64,000 bases of DNA from positions 20,945,001 to 21,009,000 of the forward strand of contig OX327706.1 in NCBI GenBank assembly GCA_946807835.1. Direction: 5' to 3'. The notes beneath the pieces were generated by a model. The model did not search any database, was not told the DNA's origin, and saw nothing but the letters and a program-made list of their open reading frames with translations. This document shows, piece by piece, positions 1 to 12,208 of this stretch. The position numbers and the translations under genes were made by a program. The stretch is from Ailanthus altissimus (taxonomy: Eukaryota > Streptophyta > Magnoliopsida > Sapindales > Simaroubaceae). Every line of letters starts with the position of its first letter. Positions within the stretch are counted from its first letter, which is position 1.

Positions 1-3000
1 ATTAAGTTTAATTAGATCAAAGGAGGAGGCTTCCAGCGAACGTTGCGATTGACATTGGGGAGCATCTGGCACCACATTTGCAACCTATTTTCTGATATAA
101 AAAAACTGGACAACATGGCAGGACAGAATCAGCCTCCAACTCAACTACTTTACCATGAACAACCTGATTCCTACCGTACCATATCCTCCGTGAAATCACA
201 CAAATCAACTCTAGGTTATCGAAACTCAACATATGCATGCATAGTATCAAGAACTCACTCATAGGCAGTTGATGAGAGCATCAGATAGAGTCCATAAATT
301 TACAATCCTTCCTTACCCATTTCAAACAATTACATAGCCATAATGCATGCAGTATACTTTCAACCCCACGTCCACACCTTGTGCAAGATCCTCAACTAGT
401 ACATAATGGTGCCTGAGGTTAGAAAGCGTAGGGATCCCATCACGTGTTGCCCTCCAAACAAACATCTTAATTTTCTGTAGAATTTTATGAGACCACGGCC
501 TTTTCCACCAAAACTCTAAATCTGACTTTTGAGGGCCATTAGCATTGCCTTGGTGAAAAATTGTGAGCCAATAACCACTTTTACTGAGTAATTGCCAAAT
601 CTATCAAAATACCACATCAACGTATCCTTTTGCAGTGATGCATGCTGGGAAAGAGGAATCTATAATATTGCTTGTTCATCATCCTCTGAGAAAGAAGTAC
701 ACATCAATTCAGAATTCCAAGCTCCCGGAGATGTAATAAGAGAGGAGATTGTGACATCCTCCGTGAGCTTGCAGGGGAAAAGTGGCTTGAAGGTGTAACC
801 CCGTGGGAGCCATTTATCATGATAGATAGAGATGGAAGTACCATTACCCACCCTCCATCTTGAGCCTTATATGAAAAGCTCTCGACCCCAAATGATACTC
901 CTCTATATGAATGATGCATCACTTTTCACCTTAACCTGCAAAAAAGAATTATTCATGAAGTAAAACCCTTGAAGAACCTTCGCCATAAGAGGGTTTGGAT
1001 TAGTTAAAATCATCTATCCTTACTTAGCTAGCATTGCCTTTAGCTAGCATTGCCTTGTTGAAAAGAAATAAGTTTCGAAAGCCCAAGCCACTAGCTTTTT
1101 TGTTTATGCACAAGATCTCCCATGTATACCAATGCAATTTTCTGTATTCATTATTACCTCTCCCCAGAAGCGGGACACAGGTTATGGACCTTATTGATCA
1201 GAAATGAGGGAAGTCTGAAAAGGTTCATAGTGTAAGCCAGGAAGGACTGAATAACTGCTTTGATAAGGACCTCTCTTCCCCCCACCGAGAATAAATTTGT
1301 CTTCCATCCCTTTAGCTTACCCTAAATTTTGTCTTTAATATCTAAAAAAAGATTTTTCTTGTTTCACCCTTTTACACTCGGCAACTCAAGATATTTTGCA
1401 CAACAATCAACTTTAGTGACTCCAAGGTTGCCAACAATTTCTTCAATCAAATTCTCTGAGACCCTAGTTGTAAAACAAACGGGTGATTTAGCAAAGTTAA
1501 CATGCTGATCCGAAGCCTTGGGATATTGATCCAAAATAGCCTTAATTGTGTGGCAACTTGCCAATGAAGCCTCGGAGAAAATAAAGCTGTCATCGAAGAA
1601 AAATAAGTGGGAGATCACCGGCCCTCTCCTGCCACATTGAAATCCAAAATATTCTCCTTGTTGTTATGCTCTGCAAAAAAGGGAGGACAGTCCCTCAGCA
1701 CACATGATAAATAAATAAATAAGGAAATAATGGGTAGGCTTGGGTAGGCTTTAACATTCCAAACTGTCTCCTATTGATAAGAACCGAATAGGTAACTGAG
1801 GATAAACATTCAGGGATTTTGCGGGACCACCTATCTGAAATTCAAACTTTTGCATAATAGCTTCAAGAAAAAGGCCATTCGAGTCTATCATAAGCCATCA
1901 ACATGTCCAGTTTGAGAGCCAAATGTCCATCAATAGAACCCCATTGATGCTTGATATGGTGAATGCATTCAAACCCAATTATGGCATTGTCAGTAATTAA
2001 TCTTCCCTAGATAAATGCACGCTGTGATTTTGAAATAATGTCTCTCAAAACCCTATGTAGTCGATTAGTCAGATCTTAGAAATAATTTGTACAGTGCATT
2101 GCACAGACTGATGGGCCTGAAATCCGCTGAGTGTTGATGATTCTCACATTTCGGTATAAGAGTAATGAGGGTTTTATAGAGTGAAGATAAACTACCATCA
2201 CCATTCAGGAATTCCAGATAGCCCTCTATAACATCAATACCCATGGTATCCCAAAATTCTAGCTTTGGCATGCCAATTTTTCCTGGGGTTTTTATAGGAT
2301 CCATCTAAAAACAAGCCTTCTGAATCTCATCCTTTGTGAAAGGAACATCCAACACTTGCCTACTCGCCTCTAAAAGTTGCAACTTCACGCTATCCACCAC
2401 CTTATTAATATCTTCCCATGTTGGCTGAGCTGTGGAGAAAATGCTTTGAAAATGATTAGTGATGTTTTGTGTAACTGCCTCCTCTGAACGTTACCATTGT
2501 AGCTTCGAATCATACAACCCCACAATACAGTTTATCTTCCAACGAAACCTTCAAGTGAAAAAAAAAACACATCGTGCTTTAGCCAAGAAACCCTCGATCT
2601 TTGTTACCAATAAACCTCATGTTTGTACATCAAGGTGTCAAGCCGTTATCTCAATCTCCAAAGATCAACCCATGTCGAGCTTGTAATATGGCTATTGAGA
2701 GACGCCAGTTGCCTTCTAGTATGAGCAATGTCATTGGAAAATCATCGATAACTAACTAGATTCCATTGTAGTATAGGGAACTGGGTGAACCAGAGGTTAT
2801 TACACCCTCTTCATAAGTGGTTGATGGAGGTTGTAGGTTAGAGACCACCCTGTCCATATTAAGCTATATCGAAGCCAAACCACTCCCACATGACTCCATC
2901 TGTCTCGAATAATGTTTGCACATTCAGGTTCCTCGGCCCAAGCCACCTTAAAATAAAAACATCCACAAGCATGAGATATGAGCCAAAATTTGGAGTATGA

Positions 3001-3066
3001 GGTCAATAACATCAAGCAAACGAGGTCTATGGTCCGAACCACAAAAGTCCAAATGCTGGCATGTTT

Positions 3067-3216
3067 TTTTTTTTTAAGTGTTACAATGGACACACACCTC
3101 TACAACACACATACTTACAAACCGCCAACATGCGGAATCGAATCTCTAACCTGGGTGAGCATCACAAAAGGAGCTACTAATTGGGCTAGCACCCCCTTAT
3201 TTAAGGGGGCAACATA
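3067..3216 (-). mobile_element. tRNA-derived SINE inserted in the LINE, minus strand
   Basis: On the minus strand it has a box-A-like TAGCCCAATTAGTAG, a box-B-like AGATTCGATTCC and a 3' poly(A), seen as the T run at 3064-3076. A 10-bp direct repeat, CTGGCATGTT, flanks it at 3057-3066 and 3217-3226 and is read as the target-site duplication. The LINE reading (LRGQHAS) resumes on either side, so the SINE is younger than the LINE. Its 5' head carries an inverted copy of the neighbouring LINE bases. Confidence 0.75.
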
Positions 3217-3242
3217 CTGGCATGTTGCCCCCTTAAATAAGG
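3195..3242. repeat. Perfect 21-bp inverted repeat with 6-nt loop at the SINE 5' junction
   Basis: The arms at 3195-3215 and 3222-3242 are exact reverse complements, and the loop is ACTGGC. The right arm is ordinary LINE sequence (it encodes PYLRGQH on the minus strand). The left arm lies inside the inserted SINE head. Confidence 0.9.
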
Positions 3243-3295
3243 AAAAAGTTTGTCTCACTTCTGGGAGCAAGCCATATGATTAAGCCTCTCCTTAA

Positions 3296-4479
3296 TGGAT
3301 TTATTAGTTATATTACTTTAAAAAAATTTCATAATAATTTCAAGTTCCTTTCTTTGATTTTTTTTTAAAAATTTTGCTCATGTTTTGTCAAATACTCAAC
3401 TTTTACTCTTTTTTTTCTATTTTATATTTACACATGTTTTAAAGTAAAGTTAATTTTAATTGTTATCTAATTTACTTTTATTGATTTAAAGTAAGTATTA
3501 GATCAATTGTATTATTTGAGTCATCATTATGCACCACCTTAACTTTCAGAACATATTATTTTATTTTTTATTTTATTATTAATATTGCATTTTTTTATTA
3601 TATATTATGCTTACATTATAAGCTTCATTATATATTTTCTTATATACATTGCTCTTTTGCCCAAAAAAAAATTATTTTCTCTAAACTTATGGAATGATAT
3701 AAAAAATTTAACTCACTCTACATAAATTTTGTAGTTACATCCATATGCATGCCTAGAGCTTTATTAATATGCAAAACTCTAAAGGGAAAAGGATTACAAG
3801 AACCACGGTATTTACATACTTTAAACCAAGATGTTTTACAATACCATACATGAGGCTACATTGGTTGTTCTTTTGTCATTTAGTGTATGCAAAGAGATAC
3901 CACTTCCTCATGAATTTATTTTGAATGACAATCTTTTAGCTCAACTATATTCCAATTTTGCTAAAGGTGTAATCTTTTTTCTTTTTTTTACTTTGAATTA
4001 GCCAAAATATACGGAATTTCTTACTTTTCGTAAAGGATTAAATCCAGTAACTAAAGTCTATGGTTGACTGATATTGCACACCATCATTTAATACAATAAT
4101 TATTATATATCATCCATTTATGGCATATAATCAACTTTATCTTAAGTGAGAATCTTCAATGTCCCCCCTAAGTGAAGGAGCATATTATTTTAGTAGAAAG
4201 ACTTACATGTTACACTTTTTTATTTCCAACCAACTATGCCAAGTGTTCAATTTTAACTTTTGACTTTCCCACTTTTTCTTAGCAGTTTCATTCACTACTC
4301 ATCCTTGTGAACTAACATGTCAATAGTTATAGTTTTATTATAAATACTTTAGCAGTTTTTTTCATTTATCTTTATCTTCTAATCTAAGGACTTGAAATCT
4401 CTTCTACTTTTTTACTCTCATTCATATTCTCAACATCATAAAATAATTCCTTCTTCTTTATTCAAGAAAACTTATAAAA
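3296..4479. other. AT-rich intergenic sequence
   Basis: No coding evidence, RNA gene or clear repeat was found. It is composed of A/T runs with scattered stops in all frames. Confidence 0.6.
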
Positions 4480-7400
4480 ATATTAAAATGGTGAGGGGAC
4501 TAAACAACTTCTCCATTGACGAGATTTAAAATCGATCTTCTTTATTCCTAAAAATATAAATATCAGGCCACTTCTTTCCAGTGATCAATACTATAACCTT
4601 CGTTTTATAAGGCCTGGGGAGCTTTCATTATTTTGAGAGTATCTTCTATGCTTCCGCTTTCCATTACCACCTCTTAGTCACAAATTTTTTCATGTCACCG
4701 ACCTTTTTCCTCTCTAAATACACTTTAATGTCTTCTATTTACAAGTTGTGGCTCTCTTGAACTATATGGTACCTTCATCTCACACTCTATGATGTCTTTT
4801 TGACTTATAAACTCATATACTTCAAAATTAACTACACTGGACCTTAAGAGGTGAAAAGAGGTTCCTCTATGAGTTCGAAGATAAACGGCTTGGATTTGAT
4901 AAGCATTCAATGGTGGTTGGTGGGGAATAGGAAAGACTCGACCTTTTATATGAGGTGTCGACCATCTTTGAACACTATAACTATAAGACCTCCATAACAT
5001 TTCATTCATTCCTAACGAGGGAGAGGTTCCCTAAAAAATAATTCTAAGAGAAACCTTTCCACCACCTTTTATTTTGTCTTAAGCTATTGTTGAGATATGC
5101 CTAACTACCAAGGATGCACCACTTCCTATGCACCTTTATCATAGAGGAAGGGTTGTTGACCTTAAACCCTCTAAATCTCATATTAGGGTTGCAGAACGAT
5201 CTCTTATTTTTGATGCCACGACCTACTACACTTAAGTGATGTTTCATGAGTTCCTCTATAACAAACTTTTATTTCCTTCTAACACTAATAGAGGCAATAA
5301 TGAGCAATTTTTTTGGCCGTTTTACTTATAAAGGTTTCTTTTCCGACATAAGTGAGTTTATATTTTTTTATTATATTCAATTCCTTGTTTCTCAAGTTCC
5401 CAACTTCTAATTTTTTTATACAATTGTAGTTGTTAGAGTTGTTGAAGTTTTCTTAGTAGGTGAGATTCTTGACATCTCATTTGTCAGTGCTTCCTTTAAT
5501 TCTGATAGCTTCCCCATGTGTATTTATACAGGAGAAGAACCTATAAATGACGTTGGCCTTTTAGATACTACTCTATAAGTCTCTGCTGCTAACATCATTA
5601 GATTTTCTGAACCCGTCGATCCTTTTGAGGTTGGTCCTTCCATAGTTAATTCTCCCTCAGTCATTCCTCCCACCATAATCTTCCCAACCAATTCCTTTCC
5701 CAAGAGGAGTTGGATCTATTAGTGCTACTATACAAGCATTTATTGTCCCTTCAATTGGTACAGTCCTTGAGGAGGAAGGTAAGTTAATGGTGAATTCTTA
5801 TTTTTCCTTAGTATCTCACTTTTTATTCATTTTGGCAATTTTTTTTTTTACTTTGTAGACTTTCTAGCCTTCATGAAGGACCTTTCAGATATGCTTTTTG
5901 GCAAAAAAGTGTCACACGTCGGACGTCTATCATTGACTCAAAAGACTAGTATATTAGGTAATATTGTATACTCGCCTATATATACCTAAGATCCATCCAA
6001 TTTATATTTAATGTAGAAAGTGACATTCTCACCTACCCAATTACGTGACGCCTTCGTCACATTTGTCCTAAATGCAAGAGTCAACCTAGCTTATAATGCC
6101 CATTCTAACTACTCTTGAAGAACTTGTATTCTACGTAGCAATCTCTATTGGGGCTCAAAACATAAAATTTTTAGGGCCCACTTGGCTCATATTACACATC
6201 TCTACTGCTTTTAAGGGACCTATTATCCATATGACAATCTCATTAGGGTGATTTAAAGGGCTCACATGTGAATAAGAATTTAAGTTTTCTTTGATGCCAC
6301 TTGTCATAGATCTAGTGCTTGCCATTGATCCAAAAGACTAGCTTATTATTAGATAATACTGTATACTCACCCATATATACTCAAGATCCACCAAATTTAT
6401 ATCCAATATGGGATGTGACAAAAGGCAAGGACAACGAAAAAGAAGAATGAGTCTAGGGACATAACTGAAGGTTCTAGACATGAAGCCTCTCATGTTTCCA
6501 AGAGGCAAAGCACTTTTAAATCATCTATTAAAGGTCTCATTTTTAAAGCTACACTAGAACCTATTCCGGAGGTTGCACCGGAGCCTACTAAGGCTGAGGA
6601 TTAGTTCTTGAGGTTGCTCTAGTGCTTATTGAGGCTAGTCCATTTTGGCACTTTTAATCTCACTTCAAAATGTTTCATTCCTCTGAGTAAGTTTGCTTTA
6701 GTGTTTTATCTTCCTTTCTTTCTTCTCTCTATTTTTTTATTGTCTTTTACTTACTTTTCACACTCTTATTTTTCAGAGGATCTAATCCATATCGAGAGCA
6801 ATTATAAAGGTCTAGTTTCTACCTCCAAGACGTGAATGGAAAGAGGAAAAATGCTAGATACACTTTTAAGATGGTTTCCTCTGCAATCAACTTTAAAGGT
6901 AGCTATAAGGGAGGAAGACAAGTTTGCTTTGTACTTCTAAATGAGGGACTGCTCAAATGCAATGAAGAACTTTTCTATCTTAAGGATAAAGCTTAAAAGT
7001 ATGATGACCATCCTAGGAAAGCTCTTTACCCATGTTGATTGAAAGTTGCTTCTAGCAATGAGTAGTGAGGATTAAGAGCTGAAAAATGTTTCTTTTTAAA
7101 TCATAGTAAGTTGTGTAAGAGTTATCTTTAAAGTTCCTAATAATTTTACTTTTATTTTTTTATATCATTAACTTAGGTCTATTTTGTAGGCTTTATAAGA
7201 TGATTTGTGCACGACTAATTTATACAAGGAAGAAGTTCAGGCTTCCAAGCATAAAGTGAAGAGATTAAAGGTGAAATCAAGGCAATAGCTGATTACGCAC
7301 TTCTAATGAAATGGTAGAATTATATCCTGATCAACAACATGAGGAGGATGGAGTATGAGAATAGCCAACTGAAGATTGATGCCGAGAAAGGTTTGACAAC

Positions 7401-8370
7401 TATTGAGCTGCAGCAAACTATAAAGATATTGAACAAAGAAATTGAGGAGCTAAGCCTAATAAGGGCTTATTACTAGAGAAAATGGATCTTCAAGTTCAAT
7501 GGGAGCCAGTGAGGGTAAGATGTCTTTCCTAGAAGCTAAAATAGAAGATTTGAAGTCTAGAAAGAATGCCTCATAGAGGACTATTAGCTAACTACAAGAT
7601 TAAGTGTTCACAGCCAACATTCATCTTTAGAAGAAGCATGATAAGCTAAAGGAAGTCAGCAATCAAGCTACTATGAATGTAGACTCATTAAAGGCAGCTA
7701 AAGCTTGATCGACTGAATTAGAAGTGGTAACAGGAGAGTTAATAACAACTTTAGATAACTCCTAATAAGTTGTAACTACTTCCAAGGCTTAAACTGAAGC
7801 TGCCAACACCCAATAGATGAGGAGACTTGATGTGGTCAAGGGGTATTATAAGCGCCAAGTGTTGGTGGCATATGTTCAATGCTTTAGGTGCAGATTCAGG
7901 GTTGGACGTAATCCTTCCTCGTATAAACAGCTTTCAAAATATTTTAATATTGTCTATATGTGGTATGGAGGTTGGTTTATGAGGCACTTTAAGGATGAGT
8001 TGAGACAGATCAACTATGACTTAACTAATAAGTGAGCTTTTAAAATTGACCTTGATGTGGTTGAGCTCCCTGATGAGTTCTTGGACGAAGAGTAATATAA
8101 CTCTATTTTGCATTTCTATTTGGGTGCGGCATAAATGGGTTAGCAAATTCCAACTTAGTCTTTGAATTAGGGGTCATAAGAATACAAAGAGTCAGTAGAG
8201 ACTTAACTATATCTCAAAGGTTTTTCTTTTTTTTTTTAGTTCTTAAAGGGGCTACTCCCACTTACTTGAGGATAGTAAAAGTAGCAGAGCTTCCCCTTGT
8301 TGAGGCCCTAGCACCTAGGACCTGGAAAGAGCTTAGGAGATCTCTTATAAATTTATGTGACAGTGATTAA
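4480..8370 (+). mobile_element. Decayed retroelement-like coding sequence, family not identified
   Basis: Plus-strand text reads like old protein-coding DNA broken by many stops. A starting ATG-like segment (MVRGLNNFSIDEI, then a stop) is near 4489. A basic stretch (KARTTKKKNESRDITEGS) is near 6425-6480. A Lys/Glu-rich, coiled-coil-like segment covers about 7200-7800, and a short open stretch ending HFKDELRQINYDLTNK lies at 7817-8035. This arrangement recalls the gag-like ORFs of plant retroelements, but no enzyme motif is visible, so the class is inferred. The only open frames left are under 75 codons. Confidence 0.4.
5932..6420 (+). repeat. Dispersed pair of about 95-bp direct repeats
   Basis: Copies at 5932-6025 and 6324-6420 share most bases, including CAAAAGACTAG, the middle block CCATATATAC/CCTATATATAC and the GTGACA end. 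The roughly 300 bases between differ. Such a pair could be the remains of a short inserted element or a local duplication. Confidence 0.6.
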
Positions 8371-9014
8371 TGCTATACTAGCCAAGCGCACGCTATCGTA
8401 TCAAGTAATATAGGATTTTAAATTCAAATATCGATCCTGTAAGGACTATTCAATCTATTTCTATCAACCAATTACTAAAATTATATATACTTAACTTTAT
8501 TTAGAAAATTAAAATATGAAATTCAATTGATTAATCTAAAACTTAACCTAAATAACAAATAAATAAATAAATAAATTCACCAAAGGATAATAATGTAGGG
8601 TATAGACTCATCCCCTAATATTTCATTGGATTCACTAACCACCAAGTTAATCCCTTAATACCAATTGTTGATTTAGACAATAATTTCATTACAAGCCTCT
8701 GTCAATGGTTGAGTGACTATATTACGCATTCTAACAACACCTATATATTTATGATAATCAAATTAGAATATAATTTATTAAGATCAAGTCTAAATTATGC
8801 CATACATGCCATCTAGGTATATGTCTATCCTATATGAAACTCATAGTTGTTACCCTATGATCATACATCACACTATCCTAGGTAAACATATGAATCCCTT
8901 TATTAATTTCATCATAATTCTTCAATTATTCAAAATATTGGCTAGATATAACAAAAGCATTAAGATCAAGATAGAATTATATGTATTAAGTTCAATAATT
9001 AAAATGTTATTTTG
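8371..9014. other. AT-rich non-coding stretch, probable transposon debris
   Basis: No coding frame is supported; the open stretch at 8797-9015 is AT-biased noise. An (AAAT)n tract lies near 8556-8576. Confidence 0.4.
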
Positions 9015-9954
9015 ATTTGAGATGGGTTTGGTTGGGTTGAGAATTTTTGACTTTTTTTTGCATTGAAATGATGTTGTTTTGATTCGGAACAGGTAGGATT
9101 GGGAATTCTTGAATTAAATTTAAAAAAAAATTAAATTCAATTTAAATTTCAAGTACGTTAAATGTTATTATTTCAAATTCAATTATATTAATATTTTTAT
9201 TTCAAATTCAATTTGAATTTAAATTACGTGAAATATTATAATTTGATTAATTTAGAAATCGATTCATTTTAAATTCAATTACGTTAAATGTTGTAATTAT
9301 AAATCTAATTTCGAGTTAGAATACATTAAATGTTATAATTTAAAATATTTTTTTGATTTTAATTACGTTAAATATTATGAATTTGAATTACATTAAATGT
9401 TATTATTTAAAATTCAATTATATTGAATGTTATAATTTAATTAATTTTGAAATTGGTTCATTCTAAGTTCAATTACGTTAAATGTTATAATTATAAATGT
9501 AATTTTTAGTTAAAATACGTTCAATATTATAATTTTAAATATTATTTCGATTTCAATTATGTTAAATATTATGAATTTTAAGTTTAATTATGTTAAATAT
9601 TATGGATTTTAAGTTCAATTACTTTAAATATTATAATTACAAATCTTTTTTCGATTTTAATGATGTTAAATGTTATCATTCCAAATTCAAATTTAAGTTT
9701 AGTTATATTTAAAGTTATCATTCTAAATCTAACATTGAATTTAATTGAAAATTTAAAAAATTATGATCTAAAAAACTTAAATAAAAAATGGTTCGGATCA
9801 AAAATTTTCATTCAGGTTTGAGAATTTTCAAACCTGACTTGACTTGTTCGGGATAAAAAAATTCTGTCCCGAACGTGTTCCGAACTCATTTTCGTTCTCA
9901 TCCCAACCCAAAATTTTAGAATGAGTCAGGTTTGAAAATAATGCCCACCCCTAC
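9015..9954. repeat. AT-rich element built of degenerate short repeats
   Basis: Variants of ATTACGTTAAATGTTATAATT recur roughly every 50-70 bases from about 9120 to 9700, with divergence between copies. The right end (9941-9954) reads ATGCCCACCCCTAC, the reverse of the GGGGTGGGCAT terminus that many plant non-autonomous hAT-type elements carry. The segment before it holds several CGAAC/GTTCGG words in both orientations. I could not find a matching left terminus. Confidence 0.5.
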
Positions 9955-10267
9955 TAAGTAAAATGTGCTGTCTACTTATCCACAAAACTTATTATCTTAT
10001 AAAGCGTCTAATCAGATGAGCACTTGTACTTCAAGTATTAGGATGAACCCAATTATTAAAGAGCCCATAATATTAACACTTCTCCAAAATGTCCCAACTA
10101 AAAAAAGGGCCCTTCGATCATACATCACTATTTATTGACCTTAAGGAGAATTCACCATACCATTTTTTCTTTACACTTAAAGTATATTTTCAATTTTGAA
10201 CACAAATATGGCAGGTCACTCAGAACCATAACTTTCTCCTTCTCTAATCTCTTTATAAGGCGAAACT

Positions 10268-10477
10268 TTAGGGAAACATTGAATCCTTGACCACCAAAGC
10301 CACCGCCTTACTTGCATTGGAGTCGTCGTTTACCTCCACACCATATTTGTCTCTAACCAAGTGCTTTATGTGCTCTACAAATCCAGATAGCTTAGTATCA
10401 CTCTTGTTTCCTAGCTCAACACTTTGTTCTCTACAACTCACTAACCAGTCCAAATCCAGTTCTTTATACAGGCCAAC
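10268..10477 (-). pseudogene. Exon-like ORF, function unknown (host gene fragment?)
   Basis: On the minus strand an open frame starts right after a TTAG splice-acceptor-like site (acceptor AG at 10479-10478). It runs VGLYKELDLDWLVSCREQ and ends at a stop at 10268-10270, about 69 residues, acidic and hydrophilic. Codon use and composition look like real coding sequence, unlike the surrounding DNA. It has no ATG of its own and no upstream exon was found in the next 600 bases. It could be the last exon of a gene or a stranded fragment. I do not recognise the family. Confidence 0.35.
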
Positions 10478-11362
10478 CTAATAAGCTCAATTCATTCCAA
10501 ACTTAAACAAATGCTTAATGTTTAGGGTCATGACCACTTTTGACCCCCTAATAATACTTATTAAACTTATAATCAAAATCAAAATTTATAATGAAAAAAT
10601 AATGGTCAAATTAATAAATGAATAGTTTTACTATTTTGTAACCACTATTGAATTGAAATCAAGAAAGCAAATTTTCCACGGTCAAATTAAATTAAAACTC
10701 AATTCTTAGTGTATTTAAAATAAAATTCAATAAATATATACATCAGAAACACATAATTTTAGTTTCTCACTTTCATTAATAAGAAAAAATATTAAAAAAT
10801 TTGATAATCTACACATTACCTAGCTGTTAAAACCTTGAAAATTGACCATATCTACCACTTAAAAACTTATTTAAAAAATTTAGACATTAGACCGTTAAAA
10901 CCTTGAAAATTGACCAGAGATTTTTCTCTAAGAAACAATATAGATTAACTCCCTTTGGTCCCCATTCCATTGGAAATCAATTATTCAAACATTGCCTAGT
11001 CTTTCGCCTTATGAGAAAATGGTAAAAGCTGAAAGTTTCCTGTGCTGACCATATAGCTGCCAATGAAACCTAAGAACCCAGGTTACAAGTTTCCATTTTC
11101 AATACATTTTTTTCTTTCTTCAACTCCCAATTTGGACTCGCAATCTCTCACGGTTTTCATTAAATTTCTTTCATTTTCTTTATCTCTAGTTTCCATTTCT
11201 TGGAGCAAAGAACCTCCCTCGTTGGTTCCCAGGTAGGAAGCCCATGAGCAGCCCATGAGCCTTTCTGTCACGTTGTTTGAATATGACAAATCAAATTCCA
11301 ACAGATATGCCTCATAGTCAAAGATATGCTATTTCACCAGTCAAAACCACACTGGCCAGCTC

Positions 11363-11369
11363 TATAAAT
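11363..11369 (+). promoter_or_regulatory. TATA box of the peptide gene
   Basis: TATAAAT in the context CTCTATAAATGG, about 95 bases before the ATG at 11464. This spacing suits a plant promoter with a short 5' leader. Confidence 0.6.
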
Positions 11370-11463
11370 GGCACCCCAGATTCACCAGATGCTGCAAACA
11401 AACTGGCTAGCTAGCGCATAAATAATAAACTTCAGCTTTATATAATTTCTTGCATAAAATATT

Positions 11464-12003
11464 ATGGCAACCCCACTCAAATCTCTCAGCTTATTTTTGT
11501 TTCTTCTACTTGTAAGCTTTAGTTTCATTGAGACTGAAGCCCGACCCCTCAATATCATGATTCCAAAGAACTCTGCGAGTGAAGGGATCGAGAGTCTTTT
11601 TGATGGCTTATATCTCAGAGCAATGAAGGAGTCTGGTCCGAGTCCTGGCCAAGGACACAACTACCCCCTCGGTCATGTTTTAGGAGACATGAAGGAGTCG
11701 GGTCCGAGCCCTGGTGGAGGACACAAGTTCACTGACAGTATTCATTCTTTGGGAGGCATTAAGCAGTCGGGTCCGAGCCCTGGTGGAGGACACAAGTTCA
11801 CTGACAGTATTCATTCTCTGGGAGGCATTAAGCAGTCAGGTCCGAGCCCTGGTGGAGGACACAAGTTCACTGACAGTACTCATTCTCTGGGAGGCATTAA
11901 GCAGTCGGGTCCGAGCCCTGGTGAGGGACACAAGTTCACTGACAGTACTCATTCTCTGGGAGGTATTAAGCAGTCGGGTCCGAGCCCTGGCGGGGGACAC
12001 TAA
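11464..12003 (+). CDS. Secreted signalling-peptide precursor with six SGPSPGxGH motifs (PIP/prePIP-like)
   Basis: A single-exon ORF of 179 aa. Residues 1-27 form a signal peptide (a basic start, then a Leu/Phe-rich core ending near IETEARP). A short spacer follows, then six copies of a core SGPSPG[Q/G/E]GH, the last one ending exactly at the stop codon. Copies 1 and 2 are preceded by MKE, copies 3-6 by IKQ. SGPS-GxGH is the hallmark of the PAMP-induced secreted peptide (PIP/PIPL) family; Arabidopsis PIP1 signals through the receptor kinase RLK7 to amplify immunity. The related CEP family also ends in SPGxGH, so CEP is the main alternative. Its place next to MRG, HMA1 and MYB fits Arabidopsis prePIP2 as I recall the map. 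Family precursors usually carry one or two motifs; six is unusual. Cleavage and proline hydroxylation are expected but not visible in DNA. Confidence 0.88.
   Translation: MATPLKSLSLFLFLLLVSFSFIETEARPLNIMIPKNSASEGIESLFDGLYLRAMKESGPSPGQGHNYPLGHVLGDMKESGPSPGGGHKFTDSIHSLGGIKQSGPSPGGGHKFTDSIHSLGGIKQSGPSPGGGHKFTDSTHSLGGIKQSGPSPGEGHKFTDSTHSLGGIKQSGPSPGGGH
11683..12000 (+). repeat. 69-bp in-frame coding tandem repeat of the peptide gene
   Basis: Unit starts at 11683, 11752, 11821, 11890 and 11959 are exactly 69 bases (23 codons) apart; the last unit is cut short by the stop. Units differ by only a few bases, for example Ile/Thr at one spacer position and Gly/Glu in the core. This implies recent expansion or ongoing homogenisation. 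Confidence 0.95.
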
Positions 12004-12202
12004 AATACAGTGATAAGACACACCACAAGCCCTACTTGTTAATCAGTTCTCGCAAGCTCCAACGTTTTTTCGTTCATTTATTCCTTTGTTGCAAATAGAT
12101 CAACAACAATCTCTCTATCTTTCGGTGTGTGTACTTTTCTACGAATATTATTATTATTTTTTTAAATTCTTCATTGTTTGAAGATTATGTAGTTCTTTTG
12201 TG

Positions 12203-12208
12203 AATAAA
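12203..12208 (+). terminator. Polyadenylation signal of the peptide gene
   Basis: AATAAA in the context TGTGAATAAAATC, about 200 bases after the stop codon and within a T-rich stretch typical of plant 3' ends. Confidence 0.5.

Larger units (their letters stand above)
1..3295 (-). mobile_element. Degenerate non-LTR retrotransposon (LINE), minus strand, cut by the window edge
   Basis: Read on the minus strand the pieces follow plant LINE order. An endonuclease C-terminal trace (ERLNHMACSQK, then LFPYLRGQHAS) lies at about 3290-3225. The linker CFYFKVAWAEEPECANIIRDRW is near 2960-2890. The RT start, LITLIPKCENHQHSADFRPI, is near 2165-2110. An RT active-site segment with FFDDSFIF, where F[AV]DD is usual, lies at 1600-1560. 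The zf-RVT signature GNGTSISIYHDKWLPRG is near 850-800. An RNase-H-proximal IWYGRNQVVHGK is near 180-150. Many stops and frame changes show it is dead. The 5' part is missing, and a SINE interrupts the endonuclease end. The 3' end is beyond base 1. Confidence 0.9.

Noticed and set aside
2978..3283. 101-codon plus-strand open frame
   Set aside because: It spans a LINE piece, a SINE and the inverted-repeat junction, all read on the wrong strand.
11464..12003. Calling the peptide precursor a CEP gene
   Set aside because: The SPGxGH ending fits CEP too, but the full SGPS-GxGH core and the gene neighbourhood fit PIP better; kept as the alternative.
11714..12021. Alternative open frames over the peptide repeat, both strands
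   Set aside because: Repeat periodicity (69 bp, a multiple of 3) keeps every frame open; only the frame with signal peptide and SGPSPGxGH makes sense.
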